Shown: piece by piece, positions 1-8,634 of the stretch
Layout: every line of letters begins with the position of its first letter
How positions within the stretch are numbered: position 1 is the stretch's first letter
Origin: Pedobacter deserti
GTDB taxonomy: Bacteria > Bacteroidota > Bacteroidia > Sphingobacteriales > Sphingobacteriaceae
DNA: 64,000 bases
Assembly: GCF_024436415.1 (NCBI RefSeq)
Contig: NZ_JAFMZQ010000001.1
Coordinates: forward strand, 2,542,001-2,606,000
Direction of reading: 5' to 3'
Position numbers and translations under genes: made by a program
Notes under the pieces: generated by a model
Told to the model about the DNA's origin: nothing
What the model saw: the letters and a program-made list of their open reading frames with translations, nothing else
The model's database searches: none

Positions 1-207
1 AGCTTTCCTGCAAACGAAACGGTCACAGCGATGAAGTACGCACGATATTCACAGGGTGGCCAAGGGTCTAAATTGGTTGTGGCAACCTGGAATGGTACAG
101 TCGGAAAGGTTTACTTTTTTACCACAGGACCGACCGGCGCAATGGGCTCTTATACAAACGTTGTAGGTGGCTTCGCTAAAATTGTTGACCTGGCTTATAA
201 ATACTAA
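1..207 (+). CDS. C-terminal fragment of a probable PKD-like family (Sus locus) surface protein
   Basis: The window opens inside a reading frame of 68 codons ending in TAA at 205-207; the start lies upstream. The visible residues are polar, rich in Gly, Thr and aromatic residues, with short strand-like stretches (KLVVATWNG, GKVYFF) as expected of a beta-rich exported protein. It ends 14 bp before a TlpA/DUF4369 gene. In Sphingobacteria this order (SusC, SusD, PKD-like lipoprotein, TlpA) is common, so the fragment is probably the end of the PKD-like protein of such a locus. The family call rests mainly on context; only the open frame is directly seen. Confidence 0.5.
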   Translation, partial: SFPANETVTAMKYARYSQGGQGSKLVVATWNGTVGKVYFFTTGPTGAMGSYTNVVGGFAKIVDLAYKY

Positions 208-221
208 TTAAACGAATACAA

Positions 222-1334
222 ATGAAATTAACTAAAAAGGTACTCGGTACGGCGCTGCCATTAATGTTTCTTTTTTCAAGTGCTGGCGCTCAGATATCCT
301 ACCGAATTTCTGGAAAACTGGAAGGATTGGGGAACGAAATGGTACGACTCAGTTCAAACTACCAGGGAAGGGAAATCAAAGATTCGGTACGGGCAAAGAA
401 CGGGGCATTTATGTTGAAAGGCGAAGCTCCCACTGGACTGGTGTATTACTTAAGGTTTGGCAAGTCGGGATTTTTGAGTCTGCCTGTGGACGCTAATGAG
501 AAGGTGGCCATTAACGGGGACGTAAAAAAACTTACCGATGTAAGGGTTGATGGTGCAAAGCACTATCCGGTATGGAAAGAATGGTTTAAGGGATGGAATA
601 CCATTACAGCGACTGCTGGCGGCTTATATAAAATGGCCGACAGCCTGGATAAACTTGCTAAGGCTACAGGCAAGCAGGTCGATCGCTCGGAGGTGGATGC
701 CGGATTTGACGCTCTCAATCAGCGTCTGGTTGATTCTGTTGAGTCGTTGGTAAAGCGATATCCTTCATCGATGGTTACTCCCTATATTATCATCGACCGG
801 TTCGTAAACTACCCAAACCCTGAAAAAGCGGCAAGCACTTATGCAGCGTTGGCGCCGCAGGCTAAGAACTCTTATTACGGACTTCAGTTGGGTGAATCAA
901 TCAAGATCAATGCTAAAACCGGTATAGGAGTTACCCCTCAATTCTCCGTGCCCGACAAAAACGGCAAAGCTGTGTCTTTGGCCGATTTTAAAGGGAAAGT
1001 TGTGCTCGTTGACTTCTGGGCAAGCTGGTGTGGTCCGTGTCGCAAAGAGAACCCGAATCTGGTCAAGGCATATGAGAAATATCATGATAAAGGCTTTGAG
1101 ATCATCGGTATTTCACTGGATGACAAGAAAGACAGGTGGCTGGCCGCGATTGAAGCGGACAAGTTGAATTGGGTTCATGCCTCAGATCTAAAAGGATGGA
1201 AGAGCGACCTGGCCTTAGAATATGGAATAAAATCCATCCCGATGAGTTTCCTGGTAGATGCCAGCGGGAAGATTATCGCCAAGGACCTTAGGGGAGACGC
1301 ATTGGAGAAAAAACTTGCTACACTTTTTAATTAG
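222..1334 (+). CDS. TlpA-family thiol-disulfide oxidoreductase with N-terminal DUF4369
   Basis: A 370-residue exported thioredoxin-fold protein. Residues 1-23 are a Sec signal peptide ending at SAGAQ with no lipobox. A DUF4369-type beta domain covers roughly residues 25-110, a helical linker follows, and residues about 235-368 are an AhpC/TSA-TlpA domain with WCGPC (Cys270 and Cys273). Such proteins reduce or isomerise disulfides in the periplasm. It follows the preceding Sus-type fragment by 14 bp and precedes a second TlpA paralogue by 7 bp, so the two are probably co-transcribed. The cis-Pro loop (SIPMSF) is present, so the enzyme looks intact. The physiological substrate cannot be told. 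Confidence 0.9.
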   Translation: MKLTKKVLGTALPLMFLFSSAGAQISYRISGKLEGLGNEMVRLSSNYQGREIKDSVRAKNGAFMLKGEAPTGLVYYLRFGKSGFLSLPVDANEKVAINGDVKKLTDVRVDGAKHYPVWKEWFKGWNTITATAGGLYKMADSLDKLAKATGKQVDRSEVDAGFDALNQRLVDSVESLVKRYPSSMVTPYIIIDRFVNYPNPEKAASTYAALAPQAKNSYYGLQLGESIKINAKTGIGVTPQFSVPDKNGKAVSLADFKGKVVLVDFWASWCGPCRKENPNLVKAYEKYHDKGFEIIGISLDDKKDRWLAAIEADKLNWVHASDLKGWKSDLALEYGIKSIPMSFLVDASGKIIAKDLRGDALEKKLATLFN

Positions 1335-1341
1335 TTCAGCT

Positions 1342-2502
1342 ATGAGATTATATAGATTATTGGGCATTTTCGCGTTGCTTTTATGCAATCTGATCGCGTC
1401 ATCTGCAGCGCCAGGATATACCATTAAAGGAAAGTTTACAGGTTTGGCGGATGGCACTGTGCTGGAACTTATTCCTTCCGGAACGCATGACGACGAGAAG
1501 CCTGTGGCTACGGCCGTTTTGAAGGGCGGGCAGTTCAGCTTCAGCGGCACCATACCGGGGCCGAGGCTGTTTAGAATTTCGGTTAAAGGCCATTACGGGG
1601 GATGCCAGGTGATGGTTGACAACAGCAGCAACATCACTGTTACGGCTACTGGGAGTACCGCCGAACGTTATAAGAACAAGTTTCTTGATCTGCAGGATCT
1701 TAAGGTTTCCGGGAGCAAGCTCCATGAGGAATACCTGAAAAAGACTTCCTACCGGGAAAAGCTCAATCAGGATCATATGGATTATAACCGTCGCGGTGAG
1801 GCTATCATGAAGCAGGTTAGTGCGGCCAGACAGGCCAAAGATTCGGTAAAGCTTGATTCTTTGTATAAGACTGCAGCTTATAAAAAGTTTGAAGCTGATG
1901 AGAAGGTTTTTTTTGATAAGGTTGAGGTGACTTTTGATTCTCTGATTACGGCCAACAAAGACAGCTGGTGGGGTGCGTTTCTGATGTTAAACGCTTACTC
2001 GTATTTCACGCCCGAGCAGAAACCTGTTTTCAATAAATTGTCGCAGACAGCGCAGGAAAGCTACTATGGGCAGAAGATAAAAGATGAATTGTTTCCTAAA
2101 GGATTTTTAGGTGAGAAGGCTCCGCTGTTTGAAGCGATGACCAATGACAAGAAAGACGCTGATCTGAGTCAGTTGCTGAAAGGTAATAAATATACCCTGG
2201 TTGATTTCTGGGCGTCATGGTGCCAGCCCTGCCGCAAGTCAATCCCGGCATTGAAGTCTCTGTATGCCGATATGAACGCGAAGGGACTGCAAATTGTAAG
2301 TCTGTCTATTGACAAGAAGGAGGCCGACTGGCTGAAAGCAGAAAAAGAAGAACAGCTGGCCTGGCCAAGTTTTCTGGACAAGGGCGCAACCTCAGCAGCC
2401 TGGAAGATCAGAACGATTCCGGCAATGTTCCTTCTGGATGAAAAAGGTACCGTTGTAGCGGAAAATGTAACGATTGCACAAGTAAGGGAGTTAATGAAAT
2501 AG
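1342..2502 (+). CDS. TlpA-family thiol-disulfide oxidoreductase with N-terminal DUF4369 (second paralogue)
   Basis: I start this gene at the ATG at 1342 (386 residues). The longer in-frame start at 1258 lies inside the upstream gene and would put a non-signal stretch before the hydrophobic signal peptide (LLGIFALLLCNLIASSAA). DUF4369 covers about residues 28-115, a charged helical middle region follows, and the C-terminal thioredoxin fold carries WCQPC (Cys294 and Cys297) and a cis-Pro loop TIPAMF. The first DUF4369 strand motif (YTIKGKFTGL) resembles that of the upstream gene (YRISGKLEGL), pointing to tandem duplication. A strong hairpin terminator follows at 2526-2547. Confidence 0.88.
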   Translation: MRLYRLLGIFALLLCNLIASSAAPGYTIKGKFTGLADGTVLELIPSGTHDDEKPVATAVLKGGQFSFSGTIPGPRLFRISVKGHYGGCQVMVDNSSNITVTATGSTAERYKNKFLDLQDLKVSGSKLHEEYLKKTSYREKLNQDHMDYNRRGEAIMKQVSAARQAKDSVKLDSLYKTAAYKKFEADEKVFFDKVEVTFDSLITANKDSWWGAFLMLNAYSYFTPEQKPVFNKLSQTAQESYYGQKIKDELFPKGFLGEKAPLFEAMTNDKKDADLSQLLKGNKYTLVDFWASWCQPCRKSIPALKSLYADMNAKGLQIVSLSIDKKEADWLKAEKEEQLAWPSFLDKGATSAAWKIRTIPAMFLLDEKGTVVAENVTIAQVRELMK

Positions 2503-2525
2503 TCGATGGTGCGATATCAAAAAAA

Positions 2526-2547
2526 GGGGCGGTCAAATGACCGCCCC
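2526..2547. terminator. Bidirectional intrinsic terminator
   Basis: A perfect 10-bp stem (GGGGCGGTCA / TGACCGCCCC) with an AA loop is preceded by five A residues and followed by five T residues. It can therefore terminate the plus-strand TlpA pair and, read from the other strand, the minus-strand gene ending at 2555. Confidence 0.9.
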
Positions 2548-2554
2548 TTTTTCA

Positions 2555-2884
2555 TTAACGGCGATGCCTGCCATGATGTGGGTGACGCTTGCCATGATGT
2601 TTATGATGTTTCTTTGTATACTTCTTGTAGCTTTTCCAGCTTGGCTGTGATTTGTATTTAACCGTCCGGACGTAATGCGTAGCTACCGGACGCGTGTAAA
2701 CGACAGGTCGGGTATATACCACTGGCCGTGTATAAACTGGTCGGTAGGCCACGGTTTCATAATAAACGGGACTCCATCTTGGCTGCGCACCAATGTTGAT
2801 GTTGACACTGACCTGCGCGCTGGCGGTTGTTGTTGCGGCGACGGATGCAAATCCGAGAGCCACCAGTAAAATTAATCGTTTCAT
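2555..2884 (-). CDS. Small exported protein with TRPVVY repeats and His/Lys-rich tail
   Basis: A 109-residue protein with a clear signal peptide (residues 1-24, ending TASAQ). A short beta-like segment (VSVNINIG) is followed by three near-identical copies of a YTRPVV unit around residues 50-70. The C-terminal 25 residues are rich in His, Lys and Arg (KKHHKHHGKRH, then HHGRHRR). The basic, His-rich tail might bind metal or anionic surface polymers; that is inference. It is transcribed opposite to both neighbours and ends in the shared terminator. Similar low-complexity exported proteins occur in Pedobacter relatives, usually annotated as hypothetical. Confidence 0.75.
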   Translation of the reverse strand: MKRLILLVALGFASVAATTTASAQVSVNINIGAQPRWSPVYYETVAYRPVYTRPVVYTRPVVYTRPVATHYVRTVKYKSQPSWKSYKKYTKKHHKHHGKRHPHHGRHRR

Positions 2885-2932
2885 AGATTCATGGTTTTAG
2901 TATTTGTGTATCCTTATAACGCTTCAAATGGT

Positions 2933-2940
2933 TATGTTTG
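2933..2940 (+). promoter_or_regulatory. Candidate -7 box (TAnnTTTG) upstream of gatB
   Basis: TATGTTTG matches the Bacteroidota -7 consensus TAnnTTTG and lies 40 bp before the gatB start. A TTTG at 2903-2906 is 26 bp upstream, longer than the usual 19-23 bp spacer, so only the -7 element is supported. Confidence 0.4.
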
Positions 2941-2980
2941 TATATTTAAATTTCAATTGATAAGTAACTGCTAGCCATAA

Positions 2981-4444
2981 ATGAGTCAACCACCCGAAGT
3001 TTCTATATCTGAATACGAATTGGTTTCAGGCCTGGAAATACACGTACAGCTCAATACAAAGTCAAAGATATTTTCGTCAGACAGTGCTGCTTTCGGAGCT
3101 GAACCAAACGCCAACATTTCGCCTGTATCACTTGCTTTGCCTGGTGCGCTGCCAAAACTGAATAAGGAGGTTGTGGCTAAAGCCGTAAGAATGGGCCTTG
3201 CACTGAACTGCAGCATCAATGCGGTTAATTACTTCGACCGGAAAAACTATTTTTATGCAGATTTACCTAAAGGCTACCAGATTACACAGGATAACCAACC
3301 TATCTGCCAGAACGGGTTTCTAAACATAACCTTGGGTGACGGTACGGAGAAACGGATCGGTATTAACCGGATACACCTGGAAGAGGATGCTGGTAAAAGT
3401 ATGCATGACCAGCATGATGCTTATTCATTTGTAGATCTGAACCGCGCCGGCGTGCCGCTCATTGAAATCGTTACCGAGCCCGATATCCGTTCATCTGAAG
3501 AGGCCTCGGCTTTGCTGACCGAACTGCGGAAACTGGTGCGCTTCCTTGATGTCAGCGATGGCAATATGGAGGAGGGAAGTCTGCGCTGCGACGCAAACAT
3601 TTCTATACGGCCTGTTGGTACCCTGGAATACGGTACCCGCTGTGAGGTGAAAAACCTGAACTCCATAAGAAACCTGCGAAGAGCGATAGACTTTGAGTAT
3701 GGACGCCAGACGGCCGTTGTCAGCGCAGGGGGAAAGATCGTCCAGAGTACGTTAAATTTTGATGCTGATAAGGGCACAACTGCTCCAATGAGGAGCAAGG
3801 AGGAAGCCAATGATTATCGCTATTTCCCTGATCCTGACCTGGCCCCGATACATATATCAGAAGAGTGGCTGGCGCAGATAATGTTTGACATGCCCGCCCT
3901 TCCTGCTTCAGTAAGCAAGCAGTTGGTACAGGAACATGGTGTTGCGGCGGCAGATGCGTTGCTGATTGCGGAAGACATTTATCTGCTCAAGTATTTTAAC
4001 GATGCAATAACGCATGTAAATAACGTTAAGAGTTTAGCAAATTGGCTTGTAGGTGCAGTAAGAGCTCTATTGAACGAGCGGCAGATCGACATCACTGCGT
4101 TCAAAATCACTCCGGAGCAACTGGCAGATCTTGTGAATATGGTAGACGAGAAACAGATCACCCAGCAGATTGCCTTACAGCAATTGTTGCCCGCTCTTTA
4201 TGGAAAACCCGAAGCCGATGCGGAGCAATTTGCAGCGCAGTTAAATCTGCTGATTTCGAACGATGTGGACGAACTGGCCGCTCATGTAAATCTGGTACTT
4301 GAGAAATATGAGGCGCAGGTCCAGGCTTACAAAAAGGGTAAGAAGGGTGTGCTCGGACTGTTTGTGGGCGAGGTCATGAAACTCGCAAAGGGTAAGGCCG
4401 ACCCCCAAAAAGTAAATCAATTGCTACAGGAAAAATTAAACTAA
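2981..4444 (+). CDS. gatB: Aspartyl/glutamyl-tRNA(Asn/Gln) amidotransferase subunit B
   Basis: A 487-residue GatB, the kinase/tRNA-recognition subunit of the GatCAB complex. It phosphorylates the side chain of Glu-tRNA(Gln) or Asp-tRNA(Asn) before ammonia transfer from GatA. The N-terminal GLEIHVQL motif, the catalytic-domain stretches (KNYFYADLPKGYQI, HLEEDAGKS, NRAGVPLIEIV) and the C-terminal YqeY-like helical domain (about residues 340-485) are all recognisable. Length is typical. gatA and gatC are not in this window. A TlpA lipoprotein gene follows after 21 bp and may be co-transcribed. Confidence 0.98.
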   Translation: MSQPPEVSISEYELVSGLEIHVQLNTKSKIFSSDSAAFGAEPNANISPVSLALPGALPKLNKEVVAKAVRMGLALNCSINAVNYFDRKNYFYADLPKGYQITQDNQPICQNGFLNITLGDGTEKRIGINRIHLEEDAGKSMHDQHDAYSFVDLNRAGVPLIEIVTEPDIRSSEEASALLTELRKLVRFLDVSDGNMEEGSLRCDANISIRPVGTLEYGTRCEVKNLNSIRNLRRAIDFEYGRQTAVVSAGGKIVQSTLNFDADKGTTAPMRSKEEANDYRYFPDPDLAPIHISEEWLAQIMFDMPALPASVSKQLVQEHGVAAADALLIAEDIYLLKYFNDAITHVNNVKSLANWLVGAVRALLNERQIDITAFKITPEQLADLVNMVDEKQITQQIALQQLLPALYGKPEADAEQFAAQLNLLISNDVDELAAHVNLVLEKYEAQVQAYKKGKKGVLGLFVGEVMKLAKGKADPQKVNQLLQEKLN

Positions 4445-4465
4445 TCCCACTAATATCTTCATCCA

Positions 4466-5572
4466 ATGAAAAGATTATCATATATCATTATGCTTTGCTC
4501 GGCTTTTATGGCCTGCAAAAACAAAGACAGCTTTACGATCAGCGGCACTTTTAAGAATGTAGACCTTAAAGGAAAAGTTTATTTATACGGCGTTCAGCAA
4601 AATAGCAACACCCCGGTCGACTCTACGGTACTTTCCGAGAAAGGTGAATTTAAATTTGAACATGAATCGCCGGAGGCTGATTTTTTTAGAGTGGCTGCCG
4701 GAGATAATGAATATCTGCTGATCGCAAAAAATGGCGATGATATTGAAATAGAAGCCGACCTCGCGGATCCCTCACTAACTTATAATGTTTCGGGCGCACG
4801 CGAAGCCGAGAAACTTCATGAGCTGAATAAAACGAAGAATGAGTACGTCATTAAAATCAACCGCATACAGCAGCAGTTTGACAAGAACGTAGAGGCCCAG
4901 CCCGATAAGCGCGACATGATCATGGAGCAAATGCGCCCTGCTTATATGGCGGAAGTTGAGGCAATGAATAAGGCCGTTTTAAAATTTGCTCAGGAGAATT
5001 CGGAGTCACTCGCCGGCTTCTTTGCTATTAATATGTTAAATCCGGCCGAGTATGAGCGCGAAATGGTTGCCTATGCCGATGACATCAAGGATCGTTTTAA
5101 GGGGAACCAGGTGGTGAGCGACTTTGTATCGAAGATGGCAGGCTTGAAAAAGGTGCAGGTGGGGCAACAGGCGCCAGACTTCACGCTTCCCGCGCTCAAC
5201 GGCGGCGAACAAATTAAACTTTCCGATTTCAAGGGTAAATACTTGCTTATAGATTTTTGGGCTTCCTGGTGTATGCCTTGCCGCGAGGAAAACCCTAACG
5301 TGGTCAAGGCCTATAACAAGTATAAAGACAAGAATTTTACGATTCTGGGCATTTCGCTCGACAAAGACGCGATCGCATGGAAAAAAGCTATTGAAGATGA
5401 TGGCCTTACCTGGACTCATGGAGGGGAATTGAAAGATTTCGAAGGTCCTGTAGTGCGCATGTATCAGATCAACTCCATCCCAAGCTCTTTCCTGTTGGAT
5501 CCAAATGGGAAGATCATTGCCAAGAATCTGAGAGGTGCTGAATTGGAAGCCTTTTTAAGCAAGACATTATAA
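4466..5572 (+). CDS. TlpA-family thioredoxin lipoprotein with DUF4369
   Basis: A 368-residue lipoprotein. The signal peptide ends in a lipobox (SAFMAC, Cys17), so it is probably anchored in a membrane on the periplasmic side. DUF4369 spans about residues 22-115, a helical linker rich in charged residues follows, and a thioredoxin/AhpC-TSA domain covers about residues 230-366 with WCMPC (Cys269 and Cys272) and a cis-Pro loop SIPSSF. Unlike the two upstream TlpA genes it carries a lipid anchor. It lies 21 bp after gatB, a location unrelated to a Sus locus. Periplasmic disulfide reduction is the family role; the partner is unknown. Confidence 0.9.
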   Translation: MKRLSYIIMLCSAFMACKNKDSFTISGTFKNVDLKGKVYLYGVQQNSNTPVDSTVLSEKGEFKFEHESPEADFFRVAAGDNEYLLIAKNGDDIEIEADLADPSLTYNVSGAREAEKLHELNKTKNEYVIKINRIQQQFDKNVEAQPDKRDMIMEQMRPAYMAEVEAMNKAVLKFAQENSESLAGFFAINMLNPAEYEREMVAYADDIKDRFKGNQVVSDFVSKMAGLKKVQVGQQAPDFTLPALNGGEQIKLSDFKGKYLLIDFWASWCMPCREENPNVVKAYNKYKDKNFTILGISLDKDAIAWKKAIEDDGLTWTHGGELKDFEGPVVRMYQINSIPSSFLLDPNGKIIAKNLRGAELEAFLSKTL

Positions 5573-5598
5573 AAAGCTTGTTAACGGTAGTTTATGCT

Positions 5599-5625
5599 TT
5601 AACAATTTGTTAACACACACTTAAC
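5599..5625 (+). promoter_or_regulatory. Three TTAAC direct repeats at 11-bp spacing (candidate Pho-box-like operator)
   Basis: TTAAC occurs at 5599, 5610 and 5621, exactly one per 11 bp, with another TTAAC at 5581. OmpR/PhoB-type regulators typically bind direct repeats at 11-bp intervals. The array sits 48 bp upstream of a PhoB-type regulator gene. A TATTTTCG at 5647-5654 resembles the -7 box, placing the repeats where an activator would sit. Confidence 0.5.
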
Positions 5626-5672
5626 CTAATATTATAACCGAATACCTATTTTCGTAACAAATATTTAAAGTT

Positions 5673-6362
5673 ATGAGTGTTGTGAAGCAAAAGATATTGA
5701 TCGTTGATGATGAACCGGATATTCTGGAGCTGATAGAGTACAACCTGAAAAAGGAAGGTTATCAGGTGTTCACGGCCGGTAACGGGCAGGAAGGGATTAC
5801 CGTAGCCAAGAAGGTTAACCCGGACCTGATCATCCTAGATATCATGATGCCTAAGATGGATGGCATTGAGGCCTGCAGACTTATGCGCGCTATACCGGAG
5901 TTCAAAAACACTTTTATGGTGTTTCTTACCGCAAGGAGCGAAGAGTATTCTGAAATTGCGGGCTTTAATGTGGGGGCAGACGACTACATCGCCAAACCCA
6001 TCAAACCACGGGCGCTGGTAAGCCGGATCAATGCAATTTTGCGGAGAAATGCCGGCACAGAGGAACTTTCTGAAAACAAAGTGGAGATAGGCGATCTTGT
6101 TATAGACCGGGAGGCATATCTGGTGTACCAGAACGGGCAGAAGGTGGTGCTGGCAAAAAAAGAATTCGAACTTCTTTACCTGCTGGCTTCAAAACCCGGA
6201 AAAGTTTATACCAGGGAATCGATATTGAAGAATATCTGGGAAGATTCCGTAGTGGTAACTAATCGTACCATCGACGTTCATATTCGTAAACTCAGGGAAA
6301 AGCTCGGCGAATCGTACGTTTCTACCGTAAAAGGCGTAGGCTACAAATTCGAGTTGGCTTAA
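5673..6362 (+). CDS. OmpR/PhoB-type response regulator
   Basis: A 229-residue two-component response regulator. The receiver domain (residues 5-120) has the acidic pair Asp12/Asp13, phospho-acceptor Asp56 (LIILDIMMP) and the conserved Lys in AKPIKP. A winged-helix Trans_reg_C domain (about residues 130-228) contains the typical TNRTIDVHIRKLREKLG recognition region. Length and layout match PhoB. No histidine kinase gene is adjacent, so its sensor is elsewhere in the genome. The 11-bp TTAAC repeats upstream suggest autoregulation. Assignment as PhoB itself is not certain, so I give no symbol. Confidence 0.93.
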   Translation: MSVVKQKILIVDDEPDILELIEYNLKKEGYQVFTAGNGQEGITVAKKVNPDLIILDIMMPKMDGIEACRLMRAIPEFKNTFMVFLTARSEEYSEIAGFNVGADDYIAKPIKPRALVSRINAILRRNAGTEELSENKVEIGDLVIDREAYLVYQNGQKVVLAKKEFELLYLLASKPGKVYTRESILKNIWEDSVVVTNRTIDVHIRKLREKLGESYVSTVKGVGYKFELA

Positions 6363-6386
6363 GTTTCGGTTTCCCGCTATTTTAGC

Positions 6387-6394
6387 TAATTTTG
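6387..6394 (+). promoter_or_regulatory. Candidate -7 box for the pseudouridine synthase gene
   Basis: TAATTTTG fits TAnnTTTG. The predicted transcript start, about 6 nt downstream, leaves a leader of roughly 12 nt before the TTG start at 6412. Confidence 0.4.
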
Positions 6395-6411
6395 CGGCAA
6401 ACGAAAAGCCA

Positions 6412-7134
6412 TTGAAATACCCTTCTTTTAAAGATTTGATCCTGTTTGAGAACGATGATTACATTGTTGTCAATAAACCCCCCTTTGTAGCATCGCTCGA
6501 CGAGCGAGGCGGCTCAGGCGATGTTAACATACTTCGGCTAGCAAAGCAATATGTGCCTGATGCACAAGTAGCGCATCGTTTAGATAAAGAGACCTCTGGC
6601 GCATTAGTGATCGCTAAAACCCCGGAAGCTTATCGTCATGTATCCATCCAATTCGAAAAGCGGAAGGTCAATAAAGTATATCACGCTGTTGTTGGCGGAC
6701 AATATAGTTTTAAGGATCTGCTGGTGGACTTGCCTATTCTTAACGACGGCAATAAAAACGTGACCATCGACAGAAAAGAAGGGAAGCGTGCAGAAACCTG
6801 GTTTAACACCATTAAAAACTACCGGCACTACACACTGGTAGAATGCAAACCGGTTACCGGCCGTATGCACCAGATTCGTATTCACCTGGCAACACAGCGG
6901 GCGGCGATTGTGGGCGATCACATGTATAAGGGAACGCCCGTGTTTCTGTCTTCTATCAAAAAAGGATACCGCCTATCTAAGGAGGAAGAGGAGCAGCCCA
7001 TTATGAAGCGCTTCGCACTACATGCAAGGTATTTAACATTCAAAGGTTTAGATGAAAAGGATATCGCTATAGATGCGCCATATCCTAAAGATTTTGCAAC
7101 GCTGGTTAAACTGCTCGATAAGTTCGATATTTAA
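6412..7134 (+). CDS. RluA-family 23S rRNA/tRNA pseudouridine synthase (TTG start)
   Basis: A 240-residue pseudouridine synthase that isomerises specific uridines in structured RNA. It has the RluA catalytic motif HRLDKETSG (catalytic Asp near residue 50), the N-terminal YIVVNKPP motif, and the later GRMHQIRIH motif. No S4 RNA-binding domain is present, as in the short RluA class. No in-frame ATG occurs before these conserved motifs, so the start is taken as the TTG at 6412, just before the conserved FKDLILFEND stretch. It converges with the NtrC-type regulator gene at 7149, leaving 14 bp between stops. The exact target uridine cannot be read from sequence. Confidence 0.9.
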   Translation: MKYPSFKDLILFENDDYIVVNKPPFVASLDERGGSGDVNILRLAKQYVPDAQVAHRLDKETSGALVIAKTPEAYRHVSIQFEKRKVNKVYHAVVGGQYSFKDLLVDLPILNDGNKNVTIDRKEGKRAETWFNTIKNYRHYTLVECKPVTGRMHQIRIHLATQRAAIVGDHMYKGTPVFLSSIKKGYRLSKEEEEQPIMKRFALHARYLTFKGLDEKDIAIDAPYPKDFATLVKLLDKFDI

Positions 7135-7148
7135 CCAGCGTGGTTAAT

Positions 7149-8564
7149 TTATTCTGCGGTTCGCTTTAAACCAAATTTCTCAATCTTGCTGTACAGGTGA
7201 CTGCGCTGAATGTCAATATCGTCAGCGGTTTTAGATACATTCCAGTTGTTTTTTTCCAGCTTGAATTTGATAAACTCCCTTTCCGCGTGGTCTTTATAAT
7301 CCTGGAAATTGCTAAACTTGTCATAATCAACAGCGTGTCCGTTGCTGCTGCCGTTTGCGCCAGCATGAACGTGACCATTATGGACAGCGCCAATATTCGT
7401 TCCCCCGCCGGGATTGGCAAAGGCTATAACATCATGCTCGGTGATCGTTTTATCACTAAGGATAATCAAACGCTCTATCATGTTATGCAACTCGCGCACG
7501 TTTCCTGTCCAGGGAAGACGCTGTAGCGCCGCCATAGCACTCTCGTTGATCTTCTTAACAGGCATACCATAATCCCTGCAGATATCTTCAAGGAAACTCT
7601 GGGCAATTTCAGGAATATCTTCCACACGCTCATTCAGCGGTGGCACATGTATGTTAATAACGTTTAAACGATGATATAAGTCCATCCGGAAATTGCCGTC
7701 TTCAATCTCTTTTAACAGATCCTTATTTGTCGCAGCCAGCACCCTTACATTTACATCCAGCTCTTTTTCGCCACCAACACGGGTAATTTTATGCTCCTGA
7801 AGGGCACGCAAAACCTTCGCCTGGGCGGATAAACTCATATCGCCGATTTCATCCAGAAAAAGCGTACCACCATTCGCCAGTTCGAACTTCCCAATGCGCT
7901 GTTTTACTGCAGAGGTAAAAGATCCTTTCTCATGGCCAAACAACTCACTTTCGATAAGTTCGGAAGGAATAGCAGCACAGTTAACCTCTATAAGCGGATA
8001 ATCAGCACGGTTGGATTTCTCATGCAGCCAGCGGGCAACAAGTTCTTTACCGCTTCCGTTTGCCCCGGTAATCAGTACCCGCGCATCGGTAGGGGCTACG
8101 CGATCTATGGTATCTTTGATCCGCGCTATGTTTTCGGAGTTTCCGAGTATGTCCCGGGTCTTACTTACTTTACGCTTCAGGACCTTCGTTTCCGATACCA
8201 AAGTACCTCTGTCCAGCGCATTCCTTACCGTAATCAGTAACCTGTTAAGATCAGGTGGTTTAGAAATAAAATCAAACGCCCCTTTCTTGCTCGCCTCAAT
8301 AGCGGTTTCCACCGTACCGTGACCGGAGATCATGATGAATGGAAGGTCAGGGCTATATGCAAGTGCCTGTTCCAGCACCTCCATACCATCCATTTTATTC
8401 ATTTTGATGTCGCAAAGCACAAGGTCAAACTTCTTCTTTTTGATGAGTTCCAGACCTTCAATTCCGTTATCAATGTCCTCAACCTCATAGTTTTCGTATT
8501 CCAGAATCTCCCTCAGCGTACTTCTAATCGCCCGCTCGTCATCAATAATTAACAATCTCGCCAT
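7149..8564 (-). CDS. NtrC-family response regulator with variant GSFTSA loop
   Basis: A 471-residue protein with a receiver (residues 1-120, phospho-acceptor Asp52 in LVLCDIKM), an AAA+ sigma-54 interaction domain (about residues 135-370, Walker A GANGSGKE, Walker B GTLFLDEIGDM) and a C-terminal Fis-type helix-turn-helix (about residues 425-468). The loop that normally reads GAFTGA and contacts sigma-54 is GSFTSA here. A flexible Gly/Asn/His-rich linker (about residues 385-415) joins AAA+ and HTH. No kinase is adjacent. I read it as a conserved Bacteroidota regulator whose sigma-54 dependence is open. Confidence 0.92.
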   Translation of the reverse strand: MARLLIIDDERAIRSTLREILEYENYEVEDIDNGIEGLELIKKKKFDLVLCDIKMNKMDGMEVLEQALAYSPDLPFIMISGHGTVETAIEASKKGAFDFISKPPDLNRLLITVRNALDRGTLVSETKVLKRKVSKTRDILGNSENIARIKDTIDRVAPTDARVLITGANGSGKELVARWLHEKSNRADYPLIEVNCAAIPSELIESELFGHEKGSFTSAVKQRIGKFELANGGTLFLDEIGDMSLSAQAKVLRALQEHKITRVGGEKELDVNVRVLAATNKDLLKEIEDGNFRMDLYHRLNVINIHVPPLNERVEDIPEIAQSFLEDICRDYGMPVKKINESAMAALQRLPWTGNVRELHNMIERLIILSDKTITEHDVIAFANPGGGTNIGAVHNGHVHAGANGSSNGHAVDYDKFSNFQDYKDHAEREFIKFKLEKNNWNVSKTADDIDIQRSHLYSKIEKFGLKRTAE

Positions 8565-8634
8565 ATATGTGTGCTAATGCTTTTTACCGGTGCTAATATA
8601 TTATTTTCATCGGAATTTTTGTTTTTTTTAAAAA

